In this document: positions 1 to 9,038 of the stretch, one piece after another
How positions within the stretch are numbered: the stretch's first letter is position 1
Layout: the number at the start of each line of letters is the position of its first letter
Source of the DNA: Coriobacteriaceae bacterium
GTDB taxonomy: Bacteria > Actinomycetota > Coriobacteriia > Coriobacteriales > Atopobiaceae
Assembly: GCA_004557505.1 (NCBI GenBank)
Contig: SFGZ01000008.1
Coordinates: 241,452 to 305,451, forward strand
Length of the DNA: 64,000 nt
Direction: 5' to 3'
Translations under genes and position numbers: made by a program
The notes under the pieces: generated by a model
Seen by the model: only the letters and a program-made list of their open reading frames with translations
Told to the model about the DNA's origin: nothing
The model's database searches: none

Positions 1-3000
1 TTCGTGAGGTTATAGAGCACGATGAAGGCGAGCGCCGCCGCAGAGACCACCAGCACGACGACGACCGCATCCACCACCGCGAGCATGGACCGGTAGAGCT
101 CGATGGTCTCGGACGAGGAGGCCACGGTGGAGACGGCGCCCTCCTCGTGGAGGGCCTCGGAGAGTGCGGTGCGGCCGTCCGCGTCAAGCGTGGTCGCAAC
201 CAGGATCGTCGAGAAGGGCGGCTCGTCCGCGTCCACCTTGCCCCAGGCCTCGCGCCCCACGTAGACGCTGTTCCCAACGTAGTTCTCGCAGATGCCGCTC
301 ACCGTAAGCGCATGCCCGTCGCCCGTGGCGTTGCCGGCCTCGTCCACCTCGCGGAGCACCACGGTGTCCCCCACGGCGATTCCCAGGCGGGTCGCGAGCT
401 TCTCGGTGATGACAACGGAGCCGTCGTCGAAGGGGATCTCCTCCCGCGTGACGCGGTTGCGCAGCGCCACCGCGCCGGCAAAGGTCGACGCATCCTGAGG
501 CACGACGGCGTTCGCGTGCAGCGTGTCCGAGGCGCCGTCGCTGGCGCCGGCGCGCATGGTGACCTCCTGGACGCGATCCTCGCGCGTCACCTGGCCGGTC
601 GCGGCGAGGATGCCCTCCACGGCCTTCATGTCCTCATCGGTCGCGTCGTCCTTGAGCCCCACGGTGGTGTCGTAGTGGACGATGGGCCCGTACTGGCAGT
701 CGATGATGTCCCAGATGGCATCGTGGAGGCCAAACCCCACCAGGAGCAGCGCCGTGCAGCCCGCCACGCCCGCCACCGTCATGGCAAGGCGGCGCTTGTA
801 GCGGAACATGTTGCGGCAGGTGACCTTCCACGAGAACGAGAGCCTGTTCCAGAGGGGGCGGATGCGCTCCAGGAGGATGCGCTTCCCCGGCTTGGGGGCG
901 AGCGGCAGCATGAGCCGGGCGGGCGTCTCGCGCAGGCTCGAGACGACGGCCCCCCAGGTGGCAACGAGCGTCACACCTACCCCCACCCCGCCCGCCACGA
1001 GCGCCACCGCAGGGTCCACGGGCAGCGGCCACGCCATCGCGGGCACGGCATAGATCACGCCGTAGGAGGCCATGACGATTGCCGGAAGCGCCTGCGAGAG
1101 CACGGCGATTCCCACGATCGCGCCGCCGAGGCTGGCGATGACGGCATAGGCGAGGTAGCGCAAGGCGATGCGGCCCTTGGAGTAGCCCAGGGCCTTGAGC
1201 GTGCCGATGAGGACGCGGTCGTCCTCGACCATGCGGGTCATGGTGGTGAGCGCCACGAGCGCGGCGACGAGGAAGAAGAAGACCGGGAAGACGTCTGCGA
1301 TCCCGTCCATGCGGCGCGTGTCCTGCATGTAGGTCTCGACGCCCTCGTCCTGGGTGCGGTCGAGCAGGTAGACGTCGGGCACCTCGAGGGCGTCCACCTT
1401 GGCCTGGGCGTCATCGATCTTTGCCTGCGCGTCGTCGAGCCGGGACTGGGCGTCTGCCTCCTGCTCCTGGTAGCTGGTAAGGCCCTCCTCGTAGCTCTCC
1501 TTGGAGCTTGCCAGCTGGTCCTCGGCGTCCGTGAGCTCGGACGCGTTCTGGTCAAGCGTGGCCTGCGCGTCCGCGAGCTGCGCCTGAGCGCTCGCTCGCT
1601 CCTGGTCGAGCTGGGCCTGGGCGGCGTCCAGCTGCGCCTGCCCGTCGGCAAGCTGCGCCTGAGCGCCCGAGAGCTGGTCCGCACCCGCAAGCGCCTGGCT
1701 CACCTGCTCGAGGGAGGCCTGCGTCGAGGCAAGCTGCCCGCGCAGCGCCTCGAGCGTCGCCGGGTCGGCTGCGTCACCAAGCGCCTCGAGGGCGGCGATC
1801 TGCTGCTCAATGGCGTCGATGGCGGCGCTCGCCTGCTCCTTCTGGGCGGCAAGGGCGGCGGACGCCCCGTCGAGCGAGGAGGAGCCGGTCTGGGCGAGCA
1901 GCGCGGCCGTGCTCGCCTCGAGCTCCTGGCGCTTTTGGTCGAGCGTGGCCCGGTTGGCATCTATCTGTCCCTGGGCGTCCCCGAGGCGCGCGCGTGCCGA
2001 GGCGCGCTTCTGCGCGAGCTGGGCCTTGCCATCCTCGAGCTGGGACTTGCCGGACGAGATCCGCTCCTCGCCTGCGGCTATCTGCTGCGCCGCCTCATCA
2101 AGCTGCGACTTGGCGTCGGCGAGCTGCGACGTGGCGTCCTCGCGCTCCTGGTCGAGCTTCTGCTGCGCGTCGTCCACCTTGGACTGCGCCTCTTGGCGCA
2201 GGTCGCCGAGGCGGGCCTGCGCCAGCTCGCCGAGCCGCGCGGAGAGCGCCTCTCTCGTAGGCGAGATCGCCTCGTCGTAGGACGCCTCCCCGCTCACGGC
2301 CGCGGCCGCCCCGTCGACGCCGAGGTAGAGCGTGGTCCAGGGATAGTCGTCCGAGAAGGCCGAGGGAGGCACGTAGGCCACCTGCTTCACGGAGCCGTCG
2401 CCCAGGGTCGTCGTGCCGAAGTTGCCCGTATATGGGTAGCTGGGCGAGCTCATGAGGCCGACCACGGTGAAGGTGCGCGACGAGAGCGTGCCGTCCAAGT
2501 CGTCCATGCCGTAGAGGACCTCCACCGTATCGCCGACCTCAAGGCCCGGCATGGCCGCGTCACCGTCGAGCAGGCACTCGTCAGGGGACTGCGGCCAGCG
2601 TCCCGCCGTCAGGCGCACGCGGTTCAGGTAGGACGCGGCGGGGGAATCGACCCTCTCGGCGGACGCCACGGTCGCGGCCTGCGCCGCGTCCATGTCGAGC
2701 GAGGCCACGCGCACGGCCATCTGCTCGTTGCCGATGCGCGCCATCACGTCGACGGAGCTTGACGGCATGACCGCCGTGACGCCCTCGACTGCCGAGACGC
2801 GCGCGGCGTCATCGTCCGAGAAGCCCTTCGTCGAGACGATCCTCAGGTCATAGAGGCCACAGCCGTCAAACCAGCGGTCCGCGGCAAGGCGCATGTCCCG
2901 ACCGGCCATCTGCAGGCCGGCCAGGAAGCCGCAGCCCAGGGCCACGATGCCCGTGATGGCGAGGAAGCGCCCCATCGAGCTGCGGATGCTCCTCCACACG

Positions 3001-3026
3001 CTGGCTGTGAACGGCGAGGCGGCCAC
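1..3026 (-). CDS. ABC transporter permease, FtsX/MacB type with long coiled coil (3' end outside window)
   Basis: This is a large membrane component of an ABC exporter of the FtsX/DUF214 class. These permeases couple ATP hydrolysis to extracytoplasmic work such as lipoprotein or peptide release, and the substrate cannot be told here. The GTG start lies two bases after the stop of the upstream ATPase gene. An N-terminal membrane segment follows a RSIRSSMGRFLAITGIVALG-type opening. Next come an extracytoplasmic region, a long Ala/Gln/Asp/Glu-rich coiled coil (roughly residues 250-590), an FtsX core (VFPVFFFLVAALVALTTMTR and following segments) and a second extracytoplasmic part. The frame is still open at base 1, within the last membrane segment (VVVVLVVSAAALAFIVLYNL), so only the extreme C-terminus is missing. 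At more than 1,000 residues it is long for the family, mainly because of the coiled coil. Confidence 0.9.
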   Translation of the reverse strand, partial: MAASPFTASVWRSIRSSMGRFLAITGIVALGCGFLAGLQMAGRDMRLAADRWFDGCGLYDLRIVSTKGFSDDDAARVSAVEGVTAVMPSSSVDVMARIGNEQMAVRVASLDMDAAQAATVASAERVDSPAASYLNRVRLTAGRWPQSPDECLLDGDAAMPGLEVGDTVEVLYGMDDLDGTLSSRTFTVVGLMSSPSYPYTGNFGTTTLGDGSVKQVAYVPPSAFSDDYPWTTLYLGVDGAAAAVSGEASYDEAISPTREALSARLGELAQARLGDLRQEAQSKVDDAQQKLDQEREDATSQLADAKSQLDEAAQQIAAGEERISSGKSQLEDGKAQLAQKRASARARLGDAQGQIDANRATLDQKRQELEASTAALLAQTGSSSLDGASAALAAQKEQASAAIDAIEQQIAALEALGDAADPATLEALRGQLASTQASLEQVSQALAGADQLSGAQAQLADGQAQLDAAQAQLDQERASAQAQLADAQATLDQNASELTDAEDQLASSKESYEEGLTSYQEQEADAQSRLDDAQAKIDDAQAKVDALEVPDVYLLDRTQDEGVETYMQDTRRMDGIADVFPVFFFLVAALVALTTMTRMVEDDRVLIGTLKALGYSKGRIALRYLAYAVIASLGGAIVGIAVLSQALPAIVMASYGVIYAVPAMAWPLPVDPAVALVAGGVGVGVTLVATWGAVVSSLRETPARLMLPLAPKPGKRILLERIRPLWNRLSFSWKVTCRNMFRYKRRLAMTVAGVAGCTALLLVGFGLHDAIWDIIDCQYGPIVHYDTTVGLKDDATDEDMKAVEGILAATGQVTREDRVQEVTMRAGASDGASDTLHANAVVPQDASTFAGAVALRNRVTREEIPFDDGSVVITEKLATRLGIAVGDTVVLREVDEAGNATGDGHALTVSGICENYVGNSVYVGREAWGKVDADEPPFSTILVATTLDADGRTALSEALHEEGAVSTVASSSETIELYRSMLAVVDAVVVVLVVSAAALAFIVLYNLT

Positions 3027-3028
3027 CC

Positions 3029-3730
3029 CTACCACTCGACCTCTGCCGCGTCGAGCGGACGCGCGTTCGTCTCGACGCTTTCGGCTCGGCCCTCGCGCAC
3101 GCGGATCACGCGGTCTGCGATCTGGGTGAACGCCGAGTTGTGGGTCACGATGGCCACGGTGCGGCCCCGCTCGCGGCAGGTGCGCTGGAGAAGGCCCAGG
3201 ATCTGCTTTCCCGTCACGTAGTCGAGGGCGCCCGTGGGCTCGTCGCAGAGCAGGAGCTTGGGATTCTTGGCAAGCGCGCGGGCGATGGCAACGCGCTGCT
3301 GCTCGCCACCGGAAAGCTGCGCCGGGAACATGTCCTTGCGCGAGGCGAGGCCGACCTCGTCCAGCATCTCGGCGGCCGGCAGCGGGTCCGTGCAGATCTG
3401 GCTCGCAAGCTCGACGTTCTCGAGGGCCGTGAGGTTCTGGACCAGGTTGTAGAACTGGAAGACGAAGCCTATGTCATGGCGCCGGTAGAGCGTGAGGTCG
3501 CGCTCGGAGAGCCCCGAGACCTCGCGGCCCGCAAGCAGGATGGTGCCCGAGGTGCAGGCGTCCATGCCGCCAAGCATGTTGAGCACCGTGGTCTTGCCGG
3601 CGCCGGACGGCCCTACGATAACGCAGAGCTCGCCCTCCTCGATGTCAAAGGACATGCCGGCCACGGCATGCACCTCGATGCTACCCATGCGGTAGGTCTT
3701 GCAGACGTCCTTGAACTCAACAAATGCCAT
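3029..3730 (-). CDS. ABC transporter ATP-binding protein, LolD/MacB class
   Basis: This is the cytoplasmic ATPase that should power the adjacent FtsX-type permease. Walker A is GPSGAGKT (about residue 40), the signature is LSGGEQQR, and Walker B is LLLCDEPTGALD followed by the switch His in VTHNS. At 233 residues it has the normal length of the LolD/MacB/YknY class. Its stop is two bases before the permease GTG, so the two are translationally coupled. It lies 49 bases after the small YolD-like gene and could share its transcript. The substrate is unknown. Confidence 0.92.
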   Translation of the reverse strand: MAFVEFKDVCKTYRMGSIEVHAVAGMSFDIEEGELCVIVGPSGAGKTTVLNMLGGMDACTSGTILLAGREVSGLSERDLTLYRRHDIGFVFQFYNLVQNLTALENVELASQICTDPLPAAEMLDEVGLASRKDMFPAQLSGGEQQRVAIARALAKNPKLLLCDEPTGALDYVTGKQILGLLQRTCRERGRTVAIVTHNSAFTQIADRVIRVREGRAESVETNARPLDAAEVEW

Positions 3731-3779
3731 GTCGCATACCCAATCCCGGCGGCCATCCAGCCATCAGTCGTTTGGTCCA

Positions 3780-4010
3780 TTATGCCCCGGGATTGTGATG
3801 TAGGGCAGGCGGCACTGGGTGAGGCCACGGTCTTGGCCCGTGGGCGGTCCCTTCCTCCTGCTGGCGCTCGCGCTCGGCGAGCATGGCACGGTATCCCCTG
3901 AGCGGATCGAACGGCGAGAAGATCTTCGCCCGCTCCGAGAGCGGCATGGGCCGGCGCGGCGGCGCGGCGTTGCCGGCGGCTGGGCTATTCCCCACTTCGG
4001 TGGCCCCCAA
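3780..4010 (-). CDS. YolD-like small protein linked to Y-family polymerase
   Basis: This is a 76-residue protein with the core MPLSERAKIFSPFDPLRGYR followed by a charged segment with AMLAERERQQEEG. The pattern resembles the small YolD-like proteins often found beside UmuC/DinB-type polymerases; this is a family resemblance, and the function is not established. The ATG at 4010 lies upstream of the polymerase stop, so the two genes overlap by 26 bases. An internal ATG at 3947, directly at MPLSERAK, is the other possible start and would remove the overlap. The context suggests a role with the polymerase in DNA damage tolerance. Confidence 0.6.
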   Translation of the reverse strand: MGATEVGNSPAAGNAAPPRRPMPLSERAKIFSPFDPLRGYRAMLAERERQQEEGTAHGPRPWPHPVPPALHHNPGA

Positions 4011-5331
4011 TCTGGAGGTTGCGCTCGCGTGCGGTTGCCTCCGGGAGAAGGTCGACGCCCTTGAGCAGAGAGTTCTTCCCGAACTTGTGCCTCACGGCGC
4101 TGACGGCCTCCTGCCTGCGGCGCTCGCGGGCGTCCGCCTCGGGCGTGGCGAAGAGGCTGCCCTGGACGCCGGGCGCGCCCTCGGGGAGCACGCCCGTGGC
4201 TGTGAGCCCCAGACGGTGTACCGGGCGCGAACGGTCGACGGAGGCGTCGAAGACGCGCGTCGCCGCCGCGAGGATCTGCTCGCGCGAGCTGGTGGGGACG
4301 AGGAGGCGCTCGCCTCCGCCGGCGGAGGCGACGGCGCGGTACCACGCACGCGGGTCCGAGCGGTCACGGATGCCCGCGCGTTCCTCGGACGAGAGGTCGT
4401 AGCCCACGTACAGGCTCACGCCGCTGGCAACGAGCCGCTGCTCGACGAGGTCGAGCGCGAGGGCGTCCGCCATCTCGCGCGCGATGATGCGCGCGCCCGC
4501 AAAGTCGCGGTTGCGGCCGAGGACCTGCGCCGTCGAGACGGAATGAGAGCCGGGGCGATAGGCCTTGATGTCCGCCATGGCCACGGGCTCCACGCCCCAG
4601 GCGTGGTCGATGAGGATCTCCGCGTCGACGCCAAACTCGCGGTAGAGGGGCTCGGCGGGATAGGTGGCAACCTGCCCCATGGTGTGGACGCCCATGGCGG
4701 CCAACCGCTCGGAGATGCCAGGCCCCACGCGCCAGAAGTCCGTGATGGGGCGGTGATTCCAGAGCGTGGCGCGGTAGGTCTGCTCGTCAAGCTCGCCAAA
4801 GAAGTCCCCGCTGTGCTTGGCCGTGATGTCGAGCGCGACCTTGGCCAGGTAGAGGTTGGTGCCCAGCCCGCAGGTGGCGGGAATGCCCGTGGTCCTCGCC
4901 ACGTCCTCGCGAATGCGCTCGCCCAGCTCCCGGGCCGTGCAGCCATAGAGGCCGAGGTAGCCCGTGATGTCCATGAAGGCCTCGTCTATCGAGTAGACGT
5001 GGATGTCCTCCGGGGCAATCCAGCGCAGGTAGACAGCATAGACGTCACACGAGCGCTCCATGTAGAGCGCCATTCTCGGCGGCACCATCACATAGTCGAT
5101 GGCCTGGGGAATCTCGAAGACGCGGCAGCGGTTGCGCACCCCGAGCGCCTTCATGGCGGGCGACACCGCAAGGCAGATGGTCTTCTCCGTGCGCGAGGGG
5201 TCGGCCACCACGAGGCGGGCCGCGAGCGGGTCGAGCCCGCGCTCCACACACTCGACGCTGGCGTAAAAGCTCTTGAGGTCCACGCAGAGGTACTGGCGCT
5301 TTGGCGCGCACGCCGCAGGGGCGTCTGCCAC
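3985..5331 (-). CDS. Y-family translesion DNA polymerase (UmuC/DinB-like)
   Basis: This is an error-prone polymerase that copies damaged DNA. The N-terminus carries the catalytic Asp and tyrosine steric gate in CVDLKSFYASVE (Asp18, Tyr23). The second catalytic motif is YSIDEAFMDIT, near residue 125. A helix-hairpin-helix region (WRVGPGISERLAAMG) and a little-finger domain with HSVSTAQVL follow. The frame is open far upstream, but the GTG at 5331 begins one base after the stop of the DJ-1 gene (5333) and gives 448 residues, a normal length, so I chose it. A YolD-like gene overlaps the 3' end. It is closer to UmuC-type than to short DinB proteins. No LexA box was seen directly before it. Confidence 0.88.
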   Translation of the reverse strand: MADAPAACAPKRQYLCVDLKSFYASVECVERGLDPLAARLVVADPSRTEKTICLAVSPAMKALGVRNRCRVFEIPQAIDYVMVPPRMALYMERSCDVYAVYLRWIAPEDIHVYSIDEAFMDITGYLGLYGCTARELGERIREDVARTTGIPATCGLGTNLYLAKVALDITAKHSGDFFGELDEQTYRATLWNHRPITDFWRVGPGISERLAAMGVHTMGQVATYPAEPLYREFGVDAEILIDHAWGVEPVAMADIKAYRPGSHSVSTAQVLGRNRDFAGARIIAREMADALALDLVEQRLVASGVSLYVGYDLSSEERAGIRDRSDPRAWYRAVASAGGGERLLVPTSSREQILAAATRVFDASVDRSRPVHRLGLTATGVLPEGAPGVQGSLFATPEADARERRRQEAVSAVRHKFGKNSLLKGVDLLPEATARERNLQIGGHRSGE

Positions 5332-5332
5332 G

Positions 5333-5914
5333 CTAGCCCTCGAGGACGATGCCGGGCTTGAGGTCCTCGACGGCGGCGTCGCCCAGGAAGTGGCGGACGA
5401 TCTCCAGGGCAAACGGGATGGCCGTCGCCATGCCCTTGCTGGTGATCACGTTGCCGTCCACCACGACAGGCACCTGCGAGAGGATGGCGCCGTTCTCGAC
5501 CAGCACGTGCTGGAAGCCGGGGTTCGCGGTGGCGGGCCGGTTGGTGAGCACGCCCAGCTCCGCCAGGATGGAGGGGGCGGCGCAGATGGCGGCCACGCCC
5601 TTTCCGGCCTGGTCGAAGGCCTTGACGGCAGCGGTCAGGGGCTTGCATGCCTTGAGGTTGGGAGCCCCCGGTATGCCGCCGGGAAGCACGAGCATGTCAT
5701 ACTCGTCGAAGGAGAATCCCTCGTCCTCAATCGAGCGGTCGCAGGTGATGGTGACCTGGTGCGAGGAGGTCACGGTGCGCTCTGGGGTAATGGAAACGGT
5801 GTCTACGGGAATGCCGGCGCGAAAGAGCAGGTCGACCACCGTAAGGCCCTCTATCTCCTCGAGGCCGTTGGCGGCGAACACCGCGACGCGCTTATCGGTT
5901 GACTGTCTGGACAT
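5333..5914 (-). CDS. DJ-1/PfpI (ThiJ/YajL) family protein
   Basis: This is a 193-residue glutamine-amidotransferase-fold protein of the DJ-1/YajL group. The nucleophile is Cys111 in AAICAAPS, and a conserved acidic residue lies in NGLEEIEG near residue 20. Characterised relatives act as oxidative-stress protectors, and some have been reported as glyoxalases or deglycases; the exact activity is debated. The ATG at 5914 follows GAGGGGAGCGC, a good ribosome binding site. The upstream PTS EIIA gene ends 16 bases before, and the Y-family polymerase starts one base after, so all three are probably on one transcript. The position suggests defence against reactive aldehydes or glycation (inference). 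Confidence 0.85.
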   Translation of the reverse strand: MSRQSTDKRVAVFAANGLEEIEGLTVVDLLFRAGIPVDTVSITPERTVTSSHQVTITCDRSIEDEGFSFDEYDMLVLPGGIPGAPNLKACKPLTAAVKAFDQAGKGVAAICAAPSILAELGVLTNRPATANPGFQHVLVENGAILSQVPVVVDGNVITSKGMATAIPFALEIVRHFLGDAAVEDLKPGIVLEG

Positions 5915-5930
5915 AATGCGCTCCCCTCGT

Positions 5931-6389
5931 CTATTGCTCGTCGATGCCACTGTTGATGGCGTCGGCGATGGCCTGTGGGTCATCGGAGCCGCGCACGAGG
6001 TCCTTGAAGTCATCCTTCATGAGGAGAACGGCGGTCTTGGACAGCAGCTTGATGTGCGTGGTGCCAGCCTCTCCGGCGGGGACCAGCAGCGAGATGGCGA
6101 TGTCGACGGGCTTCTCGTCGAAGGAGGGCCAGTCGAGGGCGCGGTCGTTCTTGAAGACGATGACGGCCGCCCTCTTGATGGAGGCGTCCTTGGCGTGAGG
6201 CACGGCAAACCCGTCGGTCATGCCCGTCTCGCCCATGTCCTCGCGGGCCATGAAAGCCTTGTAGACGGCATCGGCATCATCGGTGACGCCAAGCTCGACT
6301 GCCTTCTGGGAGATGAAGCGCAGCACCTCGTTGCGGCTCTCGGCGTGCTGGTTGACAAAGACGTCGTTGGAAGTTACGAAATCGCTCAC
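5931..6389 (-). CDS. PTS EIIA, fructose/mannitol type
   Basis: This is the cytoplasmic phosphocarrier of a sugar PTS. It receives phosphate from HPr on His65 (DGFAVPHAKDAS, the hallmark of the fructose-family EIIA) and passes it to EIIB. It has 152 residues, normal for a stand-alone domain. The GTG start at 6389 has an AAAGGAG site eight bases upstream; the open frame continues upstream but has no comparable start. It is the only fructose-type EIIA in the window and lies on the same strand as the fructose-type EIIB/EIIC genes 9 kb away, with the metabolic genes in between. It is therefore probably their partner. Confidence 0.88.
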   Translation of the reverse strand: MSDFVTSNDVFVNQHAESRNEVLRFISQKAVELGVTDDADAVYKAFMAREDMGETGMTDGFAVPHAKDASIKRAAVIVFKNDRALDWPSFDEKPVDIAISLLVPAGEAGTTHIKLLSKTAVLLMKDDFKDLVRGSDDPQAIADAINSGIDEQ

Positions 6390-6507
6390 TGGGCACTCCT
6401 TTGTGACGTAGGGAGACATGGACCCTCGCGCAGGCGCGATGACCCCCATACATAATAGTAGCAAGGAGGCCCGCCGCGCCCAGGAATTGAAGTCAGATAA
6501 GGACCGC

Positions 6508-7650
6508 CTAGGCCACGGGAAGCCCCCTGCCCAGCGCCATGAGCGAGAAGGCCCTGGCTGCCGCAAGGCGATAGTTCCTCTCGGCATGCGCCAGGGCATC
6601 CGCCACGTCACCGCAGTCCATGACCGTGGGGACAAGCACGTCCACGCCCATGCCCATGAGGTCGAGGGCGCCGGGGTCCATGCCTCCCACAAGGGCGATG
6701 CAGGGTACGCCCGCCCTCTTGCACCGCGCCGCCACGCCCGAGACCACCTTGCCGTGGGCCGATTGCGCGTCCGCGTGCCCCTCTCCCGTGATGCAGAGAT
6801 CCGCGCCGAGAAGCGCCTGGTCAAGCCCAACGACGTCGAGGACCCAATCGACGCCGGGGACCGACGTGGCCCCGAGGAAGAGGCGCGCCGCCGCGCCCAG
6901 GCCGCCGGCGGCGCCGTCGCCGGGGTGGTCCGCGCCGCGCCCGAGCGCGCGCTCGAGCACGCGCGCGTACGATGCCATGCCGCGCTCGAGCTCCTCGACC
7001 TGCTGCGGGCCGGCGCCCTTCTGCGGGGCAAAGACGCGCGCGGCGCCGCGGGGACCGAGGAGCGGGTTGTCGACGTCGCACAGGAGACGGAAGCGTGCGC
7101 GCGAGGCGAGCGGGTCAAGGCCGGTAAGGTCGATGCTCGCCACGCGGGCAAGGTCTGCGCCGACGCCCGCAAGCTCCCCTCCCGCGGCATCCAGAAAGCG
7201 CACGCCCAGCGCGCGCATGGCCCCCATGCCGCCGTCGTTGGTGGCGCTCCCGCCGATGGCAAGCGTGACCTCGGTGGCGCCGTTGCGCAGCGCATGGAGC
7301 ACGAGCTGGCCCGTGCCGTAGGTGCTGGCAAGCCCGGGGTCTCGCTCCGCATGCGTGAGCAGGGGGAGCCCCGAGGCCGCCGCCATCTCGACGATTGCGC
7401 GGTTCCCGGGCAGCATGCCGTAGACCGCCTCGACGGACCTGCCGAGGGGGTCCGCCACGCTGGCCTCAACGCGGGTGCCCCCAAGGGAGGCCACCACGGC
7501 ATCGACGGTCCCCTCGCCTCCGTCCGCCACGGCGAGCCCGGTGCAGGCCGCGCCGGGGAACGCGCGCGTTGCCTCCTCCTCGAGGATGGCGGCCGCGCGC
7601 GCCGAGCCGATGGTGCCCTTGAGCGAGTCGGACGCGAAGACGAACCTCAT
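6508..7650 (-). CDS. Glycerate kinase, GarK/GlxK family
   Basis: This enzyme phosphorylates D-glycerate with ATP, usually to 2-phosphoglycerate, feeding lower glycolysis. Its 380 residues match the family length. Visible motifs are FASDSLKGT at the N-terminus, VADGGEGTVDA, IGGSATNDGGMGAM and the C-terminal ITGEGHADAQSAHGK. The ATG at 7650 is preceded by GGGAGC. The gene is 163 bases after the iron alcohol dehydrogenase and 118 bases before the EIIA gene. In this cluster it could salvage glycerate formed by oxidation of glyceraldehyde released by the aldolase; that link is inference, because no glyceraldehyde-oxidising enzyme is obvious. Confidence 0.93.
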   Translation of the reverse strand: MRFVFASDSLKGTIGSARAAAILEEEATRAFPGAACTGLAVADGGEGTVDAVVASLGGTRVEASVADPLGRSVEAVYGMLPGNRAIVEMAAASGLPLLTHAERDPGLASTYGTGQLVLHALRNGATEVTLAIGGSATNDGGMGAMRALGVRFLDAAGGELAGVGADLARVASIDLTGLDPLASRARFRLLCDVDNPLLGPRGAARVFAPQKGAGPQQVEELERGMASYARVLERALGRGADHPGDGAAGGLGAAARLFLGATSVPGVDWVLDVVGLDQALLGADLCITGEGHADAQSAHGKVVSGVAARCKRAGVPCIALVGGMDPGALDLMGMGVDVLVPTVMDCGDVADALAHAERNYRLAAARAFSLMALGRGLPVA

Positions 7651-7813
7651 GTGCGCTCCCTTCTCCGTGCGCCTCTTGATGTTTGCGTGCCATACGGCGA
7701 CGACCGGCCAGGCGCCGCCATGTGCAGGAGGGCCATACCGGTATCTTTCCCATTCTTGCGGCAGAAAGCGGGCCGCCCAGGGATCCGGACGGCCCGCGTC
7801 GCGCATGGCGTGG

Positions 7814-9004
7814 CTAGCGGGCGCTCTTGAGGATGCTCACGATGTCCTCGACGTGTAGCTGCATGAAGTTGCCGGCATGATCGCCGCCGCGAGCCTCGAC
7901 GGCGCCCTCGGCCATCTCCCGGATCTGCTCATCAGTGGGATCGATGCCCAGCTCGTGCAGGCTTGTGGGCATCCCGATGGCGTGGCACCACTGGTCCCAC
8001 GCCTCGATGCCGCGAAGACCGGTTGCCATGGGGTCGTGGAAGTCATTCTGAACGCCCCACACGTTGACGGCAAACTGAGCAAAGCGCTCGGGGTCGACGT
8101 GTATCACGTACTTGGCCCAGCTCGACCAGATGGCCGTGAGGCCGGCACCATGGGCAACGTCGAACATCGCGCCCATCTCGTGCTCGATGGCATGGCAGGC
8201 GAAGTCGCTCACCCTCCCGAGTCCCGTGAGCCCGTCATGGGACTTGGCGCCAGCCAGCAGCAGGTTCGCGCGGGCGGTATAGCTCGTGGGATGGGCGAGG
8301 GCCTCGGGGACCATGGTCTTGACGGTGCGGAGAAGCCCCTCGGCAATCTCGTCGGTAAGCTCAACGTCACGCTCGGTCGTGAAGTAGCGCTCCATGGTGT
8401 GCATCATGATGTCAGCACCTGGCGCGGCCGTCTGGTAGGGAGGCAGCGAGTAGGTGAGTTCGGGGTTCATGACGGCAAAGAGGGGTCGAGCGCACTCGTG
8501 GTTGTAGGAGCGCTTGAGGATCTTGGGGCCCATCGTATCGATGTTGATGACTGTCGAGTTGGACGTCTCGGAGCCGGTGCCCGCCAAGGTCGAGATGGCG
8601 CCGATCTTTGCAATCTTGTCGGTCGACGCCTTGCCAAGGAAGAGGTCCTCGAGGTCGAAGTCGTTCACAAGGCCGTAGGCAATGGCTTTGGCGGAATCGA
8701 TGGCCGAGCCCCCTCCAATGGCCAGCACGAAGTCAACTCCCTCCTGCTTGCAGAGCTCGACGCCCCTCTTGGCAAGGGATAGGCGCGGATTGGGGACAAC
8801 GCCATCGAGGTCGACGTACGAGATTCCCTCGGCCTCGAGACCCTTGTGTACGCGGTCGAGAAGCCCCATGGTGCGCACGTAATCCCCGCCCCAGTGGATG
8901 AGGACCTTGTGACCCCCAAATTCCTTGATAAGCCTGCCGGCCTCGTTTTCGGTCCCCTTGCCAAAGAGGATCTTCGTGGGAACGAGATACTCGAAGTTGG
9001 TCAT
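7814..9004 (-). CDS. Iron-containing alcohol dehydrogenase, butanol dehydrogenase (YqhD/BdhA) type
   Basis: This is an NAD(P)H-dependent group III alcohol dehydrogenase that interconverts aldehydes and alcohols. The nucleotide-binding GGGSAIDSAKAIA is followed by metal ligands in PGADIMMHTMERY (Asp and His), CHAIEHEMGA and DVAHGAGL. It has 396 residues, typical of the YqhD/BdhA branch, whose members reduce a broad range of aldehydes. The ATG at 9004 has GAAAGGAG upstream. It sits between thiolase and glycerate kinase genes in the same orientation. Its substrate may be an aldehyde from the aldolase step or a C4 aldehyde; the sequence does not decide. Confidence 0.92.
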   Translation of the reverse strand: MTNFEYLVPTKILFGKGTENEAGRLIKEFGGHKVLIHWGGDYVRTMGLLDRVHKGLEAEGISYVDLDGVVPNPRLSLAKRGVELCKQEGVDFVLAIGGGSAIDSAKAIAYGLVNDFDLEDLFLGKASTDKIAKIGAISTLAGTGSETSNSTVINIDTMGPKILKRSYNHECARPLFAVMNPELTYSLPPYQTAAPGADIMMHTMERYFTTERDVELTDEIAEGLLRTVKTMVPEALAHPTSYTARANLLLAGAKSHDGLTGLGRVSDFACHAIEHEMGAMFDVAHGAGLTAIWSSWAKYVIHVDPERFAQFAVNVWGVQNDFHDPMATGLRGIEAWDQWCHAIGMPTSLHELGIDPTDEQIREMAEGAVEARGGDHAGNFMQLHVEDIVSILKSAR

Positions 9005-9038
9005 TGCTGGCTCTCCTTTCGTATTCCAGGTCTTGTGG

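Noticed and set aside
147..2762. An 871-codon open frame on the plus strand
   Set aside because: It is the antisense of the ABC permease; the opposite strand encodes clear FtsX motifs and the plus product is a low-complexity Arg/Gly/His-rich sequence without family features.
6390..7502. Extension of the EIIA frame upstream
   Set aside because: It overlaps glycerate kinase in another frame and lacks EIIA similarity; GTG 6389 has a strong ribosome site.
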